This document shows positions 1 through 9,893 of a stretch of DNA of 64,000 nucleotides, one piece after another (within the stretch, counting starts at the first letter, position 1; each line of letters starts with the position of its first letter). A model generated the notes under the pieces. That model was not told the origin of the DNA, searched no databases, and saw nothing but the letters and a program-made list of their open reading frames with translations. Source of the DNA: Bacteroidota bacterium (GTDB lineage: Bacteria > Bacteroidota > Bacteroidia > Chitinophagales > Chitinophagaceae). Location of the stretch: positions 124,001 to 188,000 of the forward strand of contig JAIUNW010000009.1 in the NCBI GenBank assembly GCA_020161535.1, given 5' to 3'. Made by a program: the position numbers and the translations under genes.

Positions 1-118
1 CGGGTTTGGCACTGGTAGCATCCACCACCTTGCCCTTCAACACAAACTGCACCGAAGCCAGCCAATGGTATCCGCAAAGAGCGACTAGGAAAAAGGTCTT
101 TTTGAACGCCGCCAACAT
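1..118 (-). CDS. Secreted protein, N-terminal fragment (cut by window edge)
   Basis: The minus strand is open from an ATG at 118 to the window edge, giving 39 residues. An in-frame stop lies just upstream at 133-131, so the ATG at 118 is the first possible ATG. The first ~23 residues have two lysines followed by a hydrophobic stretch ending near LASVQF, which looks like a signal peptide. The next residues (VLKGKVVDATSAKP) resemble the first strand of a carboxypeptidase-regulatory-like (CarboxypepD_reg) domain, common at the N-terminus of Bacteroidota outer-membrane and secreted proteins. The gene is transcribed divergently from carB. The rest of the protein is outside the window, so the function cannot be given. 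Confidence 0.6.
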   Translation of the reverse strand, partial: MLAAFKKTFFLVALCGYHWLASVQFVLKGKVVDATSAKP

Positions 119-238
119 GACGCCACAGATTTACCCAAATATCGACATATCCCCCAAACCAACCCTGGTTATCAGTACACTACATCCCTGGCAGTAACAT
201 AAAACCTGAAAACCTTCAACCCGTACAGTTTTTTGCCG

Positions 239-246
239 TAGTTTTG
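239..246 (+). promoter_or_regulatory. Putative -7 element of the carB promoter
   Basis: TAGTTTTG matches the Bacteroidota -7 consensus TAnnTTTG exactly and ends 22 nt before the carB ATG. No clear -33 TTG is visible at the usual 19-20 nt spacing. Confidence 0.45.
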
Positions 247-268
247 CGCAATTTATTTTTTTGCAAAC

Positions 269-3094
269 ATGCCCAAAGACAATTCCATCAAATCTGTCCT
301 GATCATTGGTTCAGGACCCATTATTATCGGCCAGGCCTGCGAGTTCGACTACTCAGGTACCCAGGCAGCCCGGAGCTTGCGCGAAGAGGGGATTAAAGTG
401 ATCCTCATCAATAGCAACCCGGCTACCATTATGACCGACCCATTGATGGCCGACAGGGTGTATCTCCTGCCGCTTACCGTGGAAAGTATTGAGCAGATAT
501 TGGAAGAGAATGAAATTGATGCGGTGCTGCCTACCATGGGCGGACAAACCGCGCTCAACCTCGCCAAAGAAGCCGAAGACCTCGGCGTTTGGGAGAAATA
601 CAAAGTGCGATTGATTGGTGTCGATATCAAAGCGATCGACAAAGCCGAAGACCGCGAGAAATTCCGCCAGTGGATGATCCAATTGGGCGTTCCGGTGGCC
701 ACGGCTAAAACCGCCAACAGTTATCTCGAGGGAAAAGAATATGCCCAGCAGATCGGCTTTCCGTTGGTGATTCGTCCGTCGTTTACCCTCGGCGGTACCG
801 GCGGCGGATTTGTACACGGAAAAGAAGACCTCGACGAAGCCCTGAACCGCGGCCTCCAGGCTTCGCCCATCCACGAAGTGCTGGTAGAACAAGCCGTACT
901 GGGTTGGAAAGAATTTGAATTGGAACTGCTGCGCGATGCGAACGACAACGTAGTTATTATATGTACCGTTGAAAACTTCGACCCCATGGGCGTGCATACC
1001 GGTGATTCCATCACCGTTGCCCCGGCCATGACCCTCAGCGATACCGCTTTTCAACTGATGCGCAATACCGCTATTAGGATGATGCGCGACCTGGGCAATT
1101 TCGCCGGTGGTTGTAATGTGCAGTTTGCCCTTAACCCCGAAACGGAAGAAATCATTGCCATCGAAATCAACCCGCGCGTGAGCCGCTCATCGGCCCTGGC
1201 ATCGAAAGCAACGGGTTATCCCATTGCCAAGATCGCAGCCAAACTCGCCATTGGTTATAACCTCGACGAATTAGAAAACCAGATCACTCGGAGCACTTCG
1301 GCTTATTTTGAGCCTGCGCTCGACTATGTGATCGTGAAAATACCGCGCTGGAACTTCGACAAATTCAAAGGCGCCAACGATACCCTTGGCCTGCAGATGA
1401 AGAGTGTGGGTGAAGTGATGGGCATCGGCCGCAGCTTTACCGAAGCCGTGCAGAAAGCCTGTCAGAGCCTCGAAAACAATGCAGTTGGCCTGGGTTATTA
1501 TGGCAAGAGCCAGATGCATGCCGAAGAACTGATCGAATACATCAAGACCCCGAAATGGGATCGCATCTTCCGCATCAAAGACGCCCTCATGTTGGGGGTG
1601 TCGATCAATACCATCGTGAAAGCGACCAATGGCATCGACCGTTGGTTCCTCTACGAAATCCAGAAGATCTGCAACCTCGAAAAAGAAATCGCGAAATACA
1701 AACTGGCTACCCTGCCGGTTGAATTGATTCATCGCGCCAAAGTGCATGGCTTTAGCGATGAGCAGATCTGTCGCATCATGCAAGATGGCACCGAAGACGC
1801 GCTGTATGAAAAACGCAAAGCCGCCGGCATTACCCGCGTGTTTAAAATGGTAGATACCTGCTCGGCCGAGTTCGAAGCAAAAACGCCTTATTTCTACTCC
1901 ACGTTTGAAGAAGGCAGCCAGAACGAAAGCATCCGCAGCGATAAGAAAAAGATCATTGTACTGGGCTCGGGCCCCAATCGCATCGGCCAGGGCATTGAAT
2001 TCGATTATTGTTGTGTACACGGGCTGCTGGCCATCAAAGAATCGGGGTACGAAGCCATCATGGTGAATTGCAACCCGGAGACGGTGTCAACAGATTTCGA
2101 TATTGCCGATAAGCTTTATTTCGAGCCGGTGTATTGGGAACATTTGTGGGAGATCATTGAGCACGAGCAACCGGAAGGCGTGATTGTGCAGCTCGGCGGA
2201 CAAACCGCCTTGAAGCTCGCCGAAAAACTCACCGAAAAAGGCGTTAAGATCATCGGTACTTCTTTTGATAATATGGACATCGCCGAAGACCGCGGCCGTT
2301 TCAGCGATATGCTGAAAGACCTTGGCATTCCTTATCCGGAATATGGTACGGCCTATGATGTGGATGAAGCGGTGGTAGTGGCCAATAGAGTGGGTTATCC
2401 GGTGTTGGTGCGGCCATCATATGTGCTCGGTGGACAAAGAATGCGGATCGTCATCAACGACGAAGAAGTAGAAAAAGCGGTGGTCAGCCTGCTCAAACAT
2501 ATTCCTGGAAACAAAATATTGATTGATCATTTCCTGGATCGTTGCCAGGAAGCCGAAGTGGATGCGATTTTCGACGGCGAAAATTTCCACGTGATGGGTG
2601 TAATGGAACACATTGAACCCGCAGGCATTCACTCTGGTGATTCCAACGCGGTGCTGCCGGCCTTCAACCTCACGCCGATGGAAGTGACCACGATGGAGTA
2701 CTATTCAGAAAAAATTGCGCGCGCGCTGAATATAAAAGGACTGATCAATATTCAATTCGCGATCAAAGATGGAAAAGTGTATGTGATTGAAGCCAATCCG
2801 CGCGCCTCGCGCACCACGCCGTTTATTGCAAAAGCCTACCAGATCCCCTACCTCAACATCGCCACCAAAGTGATGCTGGGCGAGAAGAAACTCACCGACT
2901 TCAAATTCGAGAAAAAACTGAAAGGTTTTGCCATTAAGGAGCCCGTATTCAGCTTCAATAAGTTTCCGGGTGTGAACAAAGAGCTGGGACCTGAAATGAA
3001 AAGCACCGGCGAAGCAATCCGCTTTGTGAAAGACCTGCGCGATCCTTATTTCCGGCAGCTCTACAAAGACCGGAGCATGTATTTGAGTAAATAA
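269..3094 (+). CDS. carB: Carbamoyl-phosphate synthase large subunit lacking the allosteric domain
   Basis: CarB makes carbamoyl phosphate from bicarbonate, ammonia (from the CarA subunit) and two ATP, feeding pyrimidine and arginine synthesis in the cytoplasm. Two ATP-grasp halves are visible. The carboxyphosphate half spans about 1-400 (GTGGG loop near 170, [20 protein letters not shown] near 300). A linker domain covers about 400-550. The carbamoyl phosphate half spans about 560-935 (second [10 protein letters not shown] near 570, [12 protein letters not shown] near 840). The protein is 941 aa. Enterobacterial CarB is about 1073 aa, and this one ends where the C-terminal MGS-like regulatory domain would begin, although the reading frame looks intact. 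Absence of that domain implies no UMP, IMP or ornithine control through it. carA is not next to the gene here. A palindromic hairpin terminator follows. Confidence 0.97.
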   Translation: MPKDNSIKSVLIIGSGPIIIGQACEFDYSGTQAARSLREEGIKVILINSNPATIMTDPLMADRVYLLPLTVESIEQILEENEIDAVLPTMGGQTALNLAKEAEDLGVWEKYKVRLIGVDIKAIDKAEDREKFRQWMIQLGVPVATAKTANSYLEGKEYAQQIGFPLVIRPSFTLGGTGGGFVHGKEDLDEALNRGLQASPIHEVLVEQAVLGWKEFELELLRDANDNVVIICTVENFDPMGVHTGDSITVAPAMTLSDTAFQLMRNTAIRMMRDLGNFAGGCNVQFALNPETEEIIAIEINPRVSRSSALASKATGYPIAKIAAKLAIGYNLDELENQITRSTSAYFEPALDYVIVKIPRWNFDKFKGANDTLGLQMKSVGEVMGIGRSFTEAVQKACQSLENNAVGLGYYGKSQMHAEELIEYIKTPKWDRIFRIKDALMLGVSINTIVKATNGIDRWFLYEIQKICNLEKEIAKYKLATLPVELIHRAKVHGFSDEQICRIMQDGTEDALYEKRKAAGITRVFKMVDTCSAEFEAKTPYFYSTFEEGSQNESIRSDKKKIIVLGSGPNRIGQGIEFDYCCVHGLLAIKESGYEAIMVNCNPETVSTDFDIADKLYFEPVYWEHLWEIIEHEQPEGVIVQLGGQTALKLAEKLTEKGVKIIGTSFDNMDIAEDRGRFSDMLKDLGIPYPEYGTAYDVDEAVVVANRVGYPVLVRPSYVLGGQRMRIVINDEEVEKAVVSLLKHIPGNKILIDHFLDRCQEAEVDAIFDGENFHVMGVMEHIEPAGIHSGDSNAVLPAFNLTPMEVTTMEYYSEKIARALNIKGLINIQFAIKDGKVYVIEANPRASRTTPFIAKAYQIPYLNIATKVMLGEKKLTDFKFEKKLKGFAIKEPVFSFNKFPGVNKELGPEMKSTGEAIRFVKDLRDPYFRQLYKDRSMYLSK

Positions 3095-3101
3095 TCCTTA
3101 C

Positions 3102-3134
3102 ACCCGTCGGGTTGCACCCGACGGGTACTTTTTT
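3102..3134 (+). terminator. Palindromic hairpin terminator after carB
   Basis: Two 11-bp units, ACCCGTCGGGT (3102-3112) and ACCCGACGGGT (3116-3126), form a perfect stem with a TGC loop, followed by AC and a T-tract. Each unit is itself a palindrome around its centre base. The same unit pair recurs at 14420 and 14516, so this terminator is also a member of a dispersed repeat. Confidence 0.8.
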
Positions 3135-3243
3135 TGTCCCCAGGTCAATCGGCCAGCGGGACCAAACCGGTTTTTCATAATAAATTTAACATATGATGCA
3201 ACCGATCTACTGCAATCGCCTGACTATATAAAAAATTACACAC

Positions 3244-4083
3244 ATGTTTTTCCTGCTCCAAATCGACGCTGCTTCAGAGAAAGCATTCGATTTCGCCGTC
3301 AAGTTAAAGGAGATGGCCATCGAATATGCGCCCAAACTACTGTTCGCCATCCTCCTTTATGTCATTGGATCGTGGATCATCAGCAAACTATCATCGGTGA
3401 TGAAAAAGGCCATGTCGGCCCGGCATTTAGACCCATCACTGCAAACTTTTCTCGGCTCACTGGTAAAAGTTACCCTCACCATTTTATTGATCCTCACCGT
3501 TTTCGGCATGTTGGGGGTGAACCTGACAGCCTTTGGTGCACTGCTGGCGGGTGCCGGCATCGCCATCGGCGCCGCCCTCAATGGTACACTGGGCAATTTT
3601 GCCGGTGGGGTGATGCTGCTCACGTTCAAGCCTTTTAAAGTGGGCGATATCATCGAAGCCCAGGGCAATACCGGGGTGGTAAAAGAGATCGGCATTTTCA
3701 ATACCGTGTTGTTATCGCCCGAAAACAAAACCATCATCCTGGCCAATGGTGCTTTGTCGACCGATACCATCATCAACTACGCTACCCAGGGCAACCTGCG
3801 GGTAGACATCAGCATGGCCATTGCGCCCGACCAGGACATCGACAAAGCCCGGCAGGTTGCCATCGATGCCATGTTGAAAATACCAAATGTGCTACCCGAT
3901 CCCCGGCCCGAGGTAAGTGTGCTCAAAATTGGCGACGGCATGGTGACCCTGGCCATACGCCCTTACGCCACCCAGGAAAACTATTGGTCGGTTTTCTTCG
4001 CCACCCAGGAAGCAGTGAAAAAAGCCTGGGATGCCAGTGGTATCAATGGCCCCATCCCGCACGTGGTGCATATCAACAAGTAA
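3244..4083 (+). CDS. Small-conductance mechanosensitive channel, MscS family
   Basis: This is a 279-aa inner-membrane channel that opens under membrane tension and releases solutes on osmotic downshock. An N-terminal amphipathic region is followed by three hydrophobic segments at about 30-50, 72-92 and 95-125. The pore-lining TM3 is rich in Gly and Ala (AGAGIAIGAALNGTLGNFAGG), typical of MscS TM3a. The cytoplasmic beta domain follows (FKVGDIIEAQGNTGVVKEIG, about 137-156). The length is close to the 286 aa of E. coli MscS. It sits alone between carB and a nitroreductase with 81 nt to the latter. No clear promoter box was seen upstream. Confidence 0.93.
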   Translation: MFFLLQIDAASEKAFDFAVKLKEMAIEYAPKLLFAILLYVIGSWIISKLSSVMKKAMSARHLDPSLQTFLGSLVKVTLTILLILTVFGMLGVNLTAFGALLAGAGIAIGAALNGTLGNFAGGVMLLTFKPFKVGDIIEAQGNTGVVKEIGIFNTVLLSPENKTIILANGALSTDTIINYATQGNLRVDISMAIAPDQDIDKARQVAIDAMLKIPNVLPDPRPEVSVLKIGDGMVTLAIRPYATQENYWSVFFATQEAVKKAWDASGINGPIPHVVHINK

Positions 4084-4164
4084 GTATAACCCAACTAGCC
4101 AACGGCGCCAGTTTAGCGTTCAAACATTTGTTTCGTCTGTTTGTTAATAGACCAAACATGAGCG

Positions 4165-4830
4165 ATGAAATACCTGGAAGCGCTGAACTGGCGCTACGCT
4201 GTAAAAAGAATGAATGGCCAACCAGTTCCTGAAGAGAAACTGGCCAATATACTGGAAGCCATTCGACTGGCCCCGAGTTCATTGGGTTTACAGCCGTATG
4301 ATGTAATTGTGGTGAAAGACCCGGCCGAGCGCCAATACCTGGTACCGGCCATCAACCAGCCGCAGGTGACCGAAGGTTCGGTATTGCTCGTTTTTGCCGC
4401 CTGGACAAAAGTGCAACAGCAACAGATCGACGACTATATCCAAAACGTGGCCGATACCCGCCAATTGCCGCTTGCTGCCCTGGCTGGTTTTAAGTCGAAT
4501 ATTGAAAACCTGGTGAAGGCAAAAGACAGCCAGTCGCTCTTTTCCTGGACCGCCCGCCAGGCCTATATTGGACTCGGTTATGCAACGGCGGCCGCTGCTT
4601 TTGAACAGGTCGACGCCACCCCCATGGAAGGCTTTTCGACTGAAAAACTCAACCAGTTACTGGGTCTTGACGCCAAAGGATTATCAGCGGTGGCTATTGT
4701 GACGCTTGGTTATCGCAATGCTGAAACAGACCGGCTCGCCAAGGCACCCAAGGTTCGGCGCCCTGCTACAAATTTTTTCCATCGGCCAGAAACCAAACAG
4801 TCTTCATCGGCCAACGACAAGCAGTCTTGA
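4165..4830 (+). CDS. NAD(P)H-dependent nitroreductase family protein
   Basis: This 221-aa protein matches the FMN-dependent nitroreductase fold (NfsB/YdgI-like). The N-terminal segment NWRYAVKRMNG (about 8-18) corresponds to the FMN phosphate-binding RYSxR motif. RLAPSSLGLQPYDVIVV (about 34-50) matches the conserved APSSxGxQPW region. ARQAYIGLGYATAAAAFEQVDATPMEGF (about 130-157) is the flavin-contacting block. Such enzymes reduce nitroaromatics or quinones with NAD(P)H, and the physiological substrate is unknown. The C-terminal ~20 residues are polar and low-complexity. The chosen ATG lies one codon after another in-context ATG in a different frame, so the start is not strongly supported. Confidence 0.88.
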   Translation: MKYLEALNWRYAVKRMNGQPVPEEKLANILEAIRLAPSSLGLQPYDVIVVKDPAERQYLVPAINQPQVTEGSVLLVFAAWTKVQQQQIDDYIQNVADTRQLPLAALAGFKSNIENLVKAKDSQSLFSWTARQAYIGLGYATAAAAFEQVDATPMEGFSTEKLNQLLGLDAKGLSAVAIVTLGYRNAETDRLAKAPKVRRPATNFFHRPETKQSSSANDKQS

Positions 4831-4872
4831 GTCGAGTCATCGACCTTGAAGGGAAAAGCCGTTAAAACACGC

Positions 4873-4902
4873 TTGTCTCGCGCCTAACGGCGGATTAGTT
4901 TG
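4873..4902 (+). promoter_or_regulatory. comEC promoter giving a probable leaderless mRNA
   Basis: TTG at 4873-4875, a 19-nt spacer, then TTAGTTTG at 4895-4902 (7 of 8 bases fit TAnnTTTG). Only 5 nt separate the box from the comEC ATG at 4908, so transcription would start at or very near the start codon. Confidence 0.5.
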
Positions 4903-4907
4903 CGCAG

Positions 4908-6998
4908 ATGTACCAAGCACCGCTTTGGCAACCTGCTCCCTTCCTTCGGTTGTTGCCGCCTTTTGTTGGCGGATTATGGTTGGCTGCCCAAAAAGCGCTG
5001 CCACCCCTACCCATTCTAATCGCGCTCAGCTCGGCGCTGTTCGTTGTGGCCTTAAGCACCAAATTCCATCCGGCTTATCGCTATCGTTGGGTCACCGGTC
5101 TGGCAGTGCATCTCGTACTCGTACTAACGGGCATGCATATCTTCTTTCAAAACCAGTGGCCGCCAAAAAAAGATTGGCTGGGTCGGCGGGATCAACCTGT
5201 TCTCGCCTATATCGGTTCGCCCGAAACCATTGTATTGCCCACCGAAAAAACCAATCGACAGGTTTTCCGAATACATTATTTGATCGATAGCCAATACCAG
5301 GTGATTGCCTGCTCGGGCAAGATCCAGGTTGCCACTGCCAAAGCCGATAGCCTGCATCCACTGCCTGGCGAAAACTGGCTTGTTGCGGCGGCACCGGTAA
5401 AACCCATCCAGCCCGACTTGCATCCAGGTGCCTTTAATTATGCAAACTATGCCGCGCGACAACACCTGTATCACCAGGGTTATTTCAGCGCGCACCAGCT
5501 AACAAGAATACAGCCGGCAGGAAGGTTACAATTGTCCGCCTTCTTTGCCCGCTGCCAATTATCAGCCATCGCCGCCATGCGGGCCGGCATTGCACCCAAA
5601 GAGCAAGCCCTGGCCATGGCCCTGCTGATCGGTTATCGGCAGGAAATGGACAAAGACCTTTTGCAAGCCTACAACGATACCGGCACCGTGCATGTAATCG
5701 CGGTATCGGGTATGCACCTCGGGTTATTGTTTCTGTTGTTGCAGGCATTGATGCGATGGCCCATCAAAGGGAACTGGTTCAAATGGACCAGGGCCTTTTT
5801 AATATTATTGATGATCTTTTGGTTCAGCGCCGTGGCAGGGTGCGCGCCCTCCATCTTGCGCGCGGCGTTGATGTTTGGTTTTGCCACCCTCGGCAAATTG
5901 CTCTTTAAGCCGATGCATGCCTTGCAATCATTGGGCTTTACTGCCTTCTGTATGTTATTGGTTGAACCCAATTGGTGTTGGGATGCCGGCTTTCAACTTT
6001 CTTTTGCCGCCCTCAGCAGCATTGTGATTTTCCAACCTTTGATAGCAAACAAAATAGACGTTCGCAATCCCCTACTCAAACATATTTGGGAACTAACCGC
6101 CGTTACCCTGGCAGCACAGGTGTTAACTTTTCCGCTCAGCGTTTATCTATTTCACCAGGCACCACTCTATTTTCTGATCAGCAACCTGGTGGCGGTGCCT
6201 TTGTCGAGTTTCGCGTTGGTAAGCGGCTTGCTACAATGGGGCGTACATGCAGCGGGCATCCCGCTTTTCTTTTTTGGAGAGGCTACCACGCTGCTGCTAC
6301 AGTGGATGAATGCCGGCATTGAGCATGTCAGGCAACTGCCTGGTTCGGTACTGCGCGACCTCGAATGGAGCATTCCCATGGTGCTGGCGGTGTATGGCTG
6401 CATAACGGCTGCTGGCATTTGGCTAACCCAACCATCAAAACAGGCTTTGTTTGGGGTTCTAATGGCCATGCTGTTACTAATGGCCTTTCATGCGATAGAA
6501 AAATTCCGGGTGCATCGCCAGGGATACCTGCTGGTGTACCAACAACCCGGCGCACAAATGATCGACCTGATTCGCGGCGATACCGTGTATGAAATCGGTG
6601 CTTCGCCAGAAAAATCCCTGCTGCGAAAAAACGCACAACGATTCTTTCACATCAAAAACCGGATCGTACTCGGTCACCAAAACCTGCTTATCGACAATAT
6701 GTATATACGGCTGCAAACCAGCCCGATAGCCAATGATCCGCCGACAGGCTCAGCCTTATCGCAGGCGCCAACCCGCCGCCAGCTCACCCTCCTGCTGTTA
6801 TCACCCGAAACGCCACTCCCCCACGATAGCCTGGCACTTCCGGCCACCCTGGTGCTGGCCGATGGCAGCCTGTCGCGCGCCACTGCCATGCGCTGGGAAG
6901 CTGTTTGCAGCCGCTTTCAACAGCCTTTCCACAATGGCTGGAAAGCCGGGCCGCTGCTGCTAAAACTCAACATTAAGCGTAACTTTGCGCCTCCGTAA
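4908..6998 (+). CDS. comEC: ComEC/Rec2-family DNA-uptake channel
   Basis: ComEC forms the inner-membrane channel that carries single-stranded DNA into the cell during natural transformation. The 696-aa protein has several N-terminal hydrophobic segments and a soluble DUF4131-like region (about 30-210). The polytopic Competence domain (about 235-510) contains the family signature HVIAVSGMHLG at 262-272. The C-terminal 180 residues lack the HxHxDH metal motif of the metallo-beta-lactamase domain found in longer ComEC proteins such as B. subtilis. This is common in Bacteroidota as far as I recall. It lies 77 nt after the nitroreductase and 15 nt before purH. Another DNA-uptake-associated gene, comF, with a similar promoter lies about 34 kb away. 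Confidence 0.9.
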   Translation: MYQAPLWQPAPFLRLLPPFVGGLWLAAQKALPPLPILIALSSALFVVALSTKFHPAYRYRWVTGLAVHLVLVLTGMHIFFQNQWPPKKDWLGRRDQPVLAYIGSPETIVLPTEKTNRQVFRIHYLIDSQYQVIACSGKIQVATAKADSLHPLPGENWLVAAAPVKPIQPDLHPGAFNYANYAARQHLYHQGYFSAHQLTRIQPAGRLQLSAFFARCQLSAIAAMRAGIAPKEQALAMALLIGYRQEMDKDLLQAYNDTGTVHVIAVSGMHLGLLFLLLQALMRWPIKGNWFKWTRAFLILLMIFWFSAVAGCAPSILRAALMFGFATLGKLLFKPMHALQSLGFTAFCMLLVEPNWCWDAGFQLSFAALSSIVIFQPLIANKIDVRNPLLKHIWELTAVTLAAQVLTFPLSVYLFHQAPLYFLISNLVAVPLSSFALVSGLLQWGVHAAGIPLFFFGEATTLLLQWMNAGIEHVRQLPGSVLRDLEWSIPMVLAVYGCITAAGIWLTQPSKQALFGVLMAMLLLMAFHAIEKFRVHRQGYLLVYQQPGAQMIDLIRGDTVYEIGASPEKSLLRKNAQRFFHIKNRIVLGHQNLLIDNMYIRLQTSPIANDPPTGSALSQAPTRRQLTLLLLSPETPLPHDSLALPATLVLADGSLSRATAMRWEAVCSRFQQPFHNGWKAGPLLLKLNIKRNFAPP
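6980..6987 (+). promoter_or_regulatory. Putative -7 element of the purH promoter
   Basis: TAACTTTG matches TAnnTTTG exactly, lies inside the last codons of comEC and ends 26 nt before the purH ATG. No -33 TTG is seen at the expected spacing. Confidence 0.4.
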
Positions 6999-7013
6999 GC
7001 AAATACCAACACG

Positions 7014-8534
7014 ATGAAAAAAAAGGTTCAAAGTGCGCTCATTTCTGTGTTCTATAAAGATGGGCTGGACTCACTCGCCAAACTCTTACACGAACAGGGC
7101 GTAACGATTTATTCAACCGGTGGCACCCAACAGTTTATCGAAAAACTAGGCATCCCCTGTGTACCGGTTGAGTCTATCACTTCGTACCCTTCCATTTTAG
7201 GTGGCCGCGTGAAGACCCTTCACCCCAAAGTTTTTGGTGGCATCCTGGGTCGCCGCAACAATGAGCAAGACCTGGTAGAGATGAAGGAATTCGAGATTCC
7301 GGAAATCGACCTGGTGATCGTTGACCTTTATCCCTTTGAAGAAACCGTTGCTAACACCAGCGAAGAGCAGGCAATTATTGAGAAAATTGATATCGGCGGA
7401 CCGTCCATGATTCGCGGCGCAGCCAAGAACCACTGCGATGTGGTGGTAATTGCGTCTAAACAGGACTATGGTTTTCTGGAACAATTGCTGCGCGACCAAA
7501 ACGGCCATACCAGCCTCGAACAACGTCGGCATTTTGCGGCCAAAGCTTTCGAGGTTTGCGCCCACTATGATGTAGCGATTTCAAAATATTTCACGCCGGG
7601 TTTTGATAATTATTTTCTGTCGTCGGTGCCTTCGCCCAAGATCATGCGCTATGGCGAAAACCCGCACCAGCAGGGTGTTTTTTATGGCGCACTGGATGAA
7701 CTCTTCAACCAACTCAACGGAAAAGAACTTTCTTATAATAACCTCGTAGATGTTGATGCAGCACTGCAACTCATTCGCGAATTTGACAACAGCCAGGGGC
7801 CGGTATTTGCCATCATCAAACATACCAATGTATGTGGCGTTGCCAATCGCACTACGGTGAAGCAAGCCTGGGATGCTGCACTTGCCGGCGATCCCGAGAG
7901 TGCTTTTGGCGGCGTGCTGATTTGCAATGTGGCGATCGATCCGGCTACGGCCAATGCCATCAACGAGATCTTTTTTGAAGTATTGATTGCGCCTTCTTTT
8001 GATGCCGCAGCGCTCGACATACTTCGCTCGAAAAAGAATCGCATCCTGCTGCAACAGAAAAAACAACTGGACAGCACGCATCAGTTTAAATCGGTGTTGA
8101 ATGGCGTGTTGATGCAACAGAACGACGAATCGAATTTTGAAAAATGGGACGAGGCCGGCGCTCATGCCAGCAATGCACAACAAAAAGAAGACCTGGTTTT
8201 CGCCAATATTATTTGCAAGCATTTAAAGAGCAATGCGATTGCGTTGGTGAAAAACAAGCAATTGGTGGGCAAGGGCTGCGGACAAACAAGCCGCATCGAC
8301 TCCCTGCGCCAGGCCATTGAAAAAAGCAAACAATTCAATTTTGACCTGACGGGTGCCGTAATGGCCAGCGATGCATTTTTCCCTTTCAGCGATTGTGTTC
8401 AGATAGCACACGAAGCAGGTATCAATGCCGTGATTCAACCGGGTGGATCGATTCGTGATAAAGATTCGATCGATTATGCAAAGGAAAATGGAATGGTCAT
8501 GGTGGTGACAGGAACGCGTCACTTCAAACACTAG
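7014..8534 (+). CDS. purH: Bifunctional AICAR transformylase / IMP cyclohydrolase
   Basis: PurH carries out the last two steps of de novo purine synthesis. It formylates AICAR with 10-formyl-THF, then closes the ring to IMP. The N-terminal MGS-like IMP cyclohydrolase domain (about 1-200) contains the conserved GGRVKTLHPKVFGG at 63-76. The transformylase domain (about 210-506) contains the catalytic Lys-His pair in KHTNVCG at 269-275 and the SAFGG segment. The C-terminus VTGTRHFKH is typical. Length 506 aa is normal (E. coli 529). The gene probably has its own promoter within the end of comEC. Its 3' end converges on the minus-strand deacetylase-like gene with 34 nt between them. Confidence 0.97.
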   Translation: MKKKVQSALISVFYKDGLDSLAKLLHEQGVTIYSTGGTQQFIEKLGIPCVPVESITSYPSILGGRVKTLHPKVFGGILGRRNNEQDLVEMKEFEIPEIDLVIVDLYPFEETVANTSEEQAIIEKIDIGGPSMIRGAAKNHCDVVVIASKQDYGFLEQLLRDQNGHTSLEQRRHFAAKAFEVCAHYDVAISKYFTPGFDNYFLSSVPSPKIMRYGENPHQQGVFYGALDELFNQLNGKELSYNNLVDVDAALQLIREFDNSQGPVFAIIKHTNVCGVANRTTVKQAWDAALAGDPESAFGGVLICNVAIDPATANAINEIFFEVLIAPSFDAAALDILRSKKNRILLQQKKQLDSTHQFKSVLNGVLMQQNDESNFEKWDEAGAHASNAQQKEDLVFANIICKHLKSNAIALVKNKQLVGKGCGQTSRIDSLRQAIEKSKQFNFDLTGAVMASDAFFPFSDCVQIAHEAGINAVIQPGGSIRDKDSIDYAKENGMVMVVTGTRHFKH

Positions 8535-8568
8535 CACGCCCTTTCAAACACTGGCAGCGTAACCGGCC

Positions 8569-9891
8569 TTAACCGGCGTCCCAGAATATATCTTCTTTCA
8601 TGAAGATCTCGTAGAGATCGCGCCAGCCTTCAAATTCTGCCGCGGTTCCGAGAATATTATTATGCCAAATGGTGATCAGGCAACCCTGCACTTTTTGCAC
8701 AGCATAGTAATATTGTTTCAATTCAGCATATGCCTGTGCCGGCGTTAACTTTTGTTCGAAATAAGCGTTGGCATCCATGAAGCAGAAGGGATAGATCAGC
8801 AGTTCAGTCGCTTCGTTTTTTGCCAGGTTAAACCAGTTAAAAGTAGAACAAGTCGAAGCCCTGAAACCATTGATCGATCCATAACCCATGGAATAATCGT
8901 GCATAATATTATGCGCCAGCAATCGCTCATAATGCTGCGGCAACATGAACTTGATATAGTGGTGGCGGCTTCGCGAAACCGGCACATCGGCCACGGCTTC
9001 CAGCCACTCAAGTTCTTCTTTCAACAAGCGCGTATCAGGTGCCACACTACTTTGCCAGGAGGGATGTATACCCACTTTATACGCCTCGGCGGAATACTTG
9101 ATCAGGTCGCGAAAGCCTGGCGTTTCTGTGGGCAGGTTTTTATCATAGCCATGCTGTTGTTGGGCGACCAGGAAAAAATAAACCGGCTGCGATCTACAAT
9201 ATAGATGCAGGGCATCGAGCCACTCGTAAGCATCGTAAGGATCTTTCTCTTCGTTCTGCAATACCCGTAAGCGTTGAAAAGCCGCGTCGCTATCGCCCTT
9301 CAGCAACGACCTGCAAAAACCCGCTGCATTTACCCACCAGCTTTTGCCCTTGTATGCATACATGATATCTATGTCGTAGGTCGGAATAAACTTGAAAGTT
9401 CGATGGCGCAACAAAATATTCGGATACAATTCACGCAAGATTTTTTCCCACTTGAGTATCCAGTTATTCACCAGCGGTTGGTCGAGAAATCCTTCCTTGT
9501 ACGCGAGCGAATTGGTATGCGCATAACGGCCATAGGCATCCAATTCGTGGGGCAGGTATTCTTCGTAACGGCTAATCAAATAAAATATAGCCGACAAAAT
9601 ATCGAAAGGTATAGAGGCATACGTGACGGGAAAAAAAGCAATCATGGTATCCCAACCAAAACAAGTTACCTCCTGGTTGCGGATATCTGTTTCAAAAAGC
9701 AGTCCGGATGGCACAATATGAAACTCATCGTCCGCAATTTTACGATCACTGTAATTTAATTTGGGCAAAGCTGCGGACTGGTATTGCTGGATGTCATTGG
9801 TAAATGCAAGATCGTCCTGGAACATTTCTTTGTTCAGAAAATCGATGACATACAATAAACGCGGCGATGCCTGTTCAGCGTACAGGAACAT
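8569..9891 (-). CDS. Polysaccharide deacetylase-like (NodB-fold) protein
   Basis: This 440-aa protein resembles the Bacteroidota polysaccharide-deacetylase family with an N-terminal DUF7033-type region. The catalytic-type motif TYDID (about residue 174) fits the first NodB metal-binding motif. VGIHPSWQS (about 274) fits a second metal-ligand motif, and FRASTCSTFNWF (about 345) and ITIWHN (about 410) fit the later conserved blocks. No signal peptide is visible, so a cytoplasmic location is likely. Deacetylases of this fold remove N-acetyl groups from glycans, but the substrate is unknown here. The ATG is 2 nt after the lutB-like stop, so the two genes are probably cotranscribed and translationally coupled. 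The family call rests on my reading of motifs, not a search. Confidence 0.75.
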   Translation of the reverse strand: MFLYAEQASPRLLYVIDFLNKEMFQDDLAFTNDIQQYQSAALPKLNYSDRKIADDEFHIVPSGLLFETDIRNQEVTCFGWDTMIAFFPVTYASIPFDILSAIFYLISRYEEYLPHELDAYGRYAHTNSLAYKEGFLDQPLVNNWILKWEKILRELYPNILLRHRTFKFIPTYDIDIMYAYKGKSWWVNAAGFCRSLLKGDSDAAFQRLRVLQNEEKDPYDAYEWLDALHLYCRSQPVYFFLVAQQQHGYDKNLPTETPGFRDLIKYSAEAYKVGIHPSWQSSVAPDTRLLKEELEWLEAVADVPVSRSRHHYIKFMLPQHYERLLAHNIMHDYSMGYGSINGFRASTCSTFNWFNLAKNEATELLIYPFCFMDANAYFEQKLTPAQAYAELKQYYYAVQKVQGCLITIWHNNILGTAAEFEGWRDLYEIFMKEDIFWDAG

Positions 9892-9893
9892 AT

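Noticed and set aside
6..197. Short plus-strand open frame at the left edge
   Set aside because: It overlaps the minus-strand secreted-protein start, has no recognisable motif or promoter, and its composition looks like an antisense shadow.
353..1054. Long antisense frame on the minus strand over carB
   Set aside because: It mirrors carB codons, lacks a known family match by eye, and similar antisense frames occur over other long high-GC genes.
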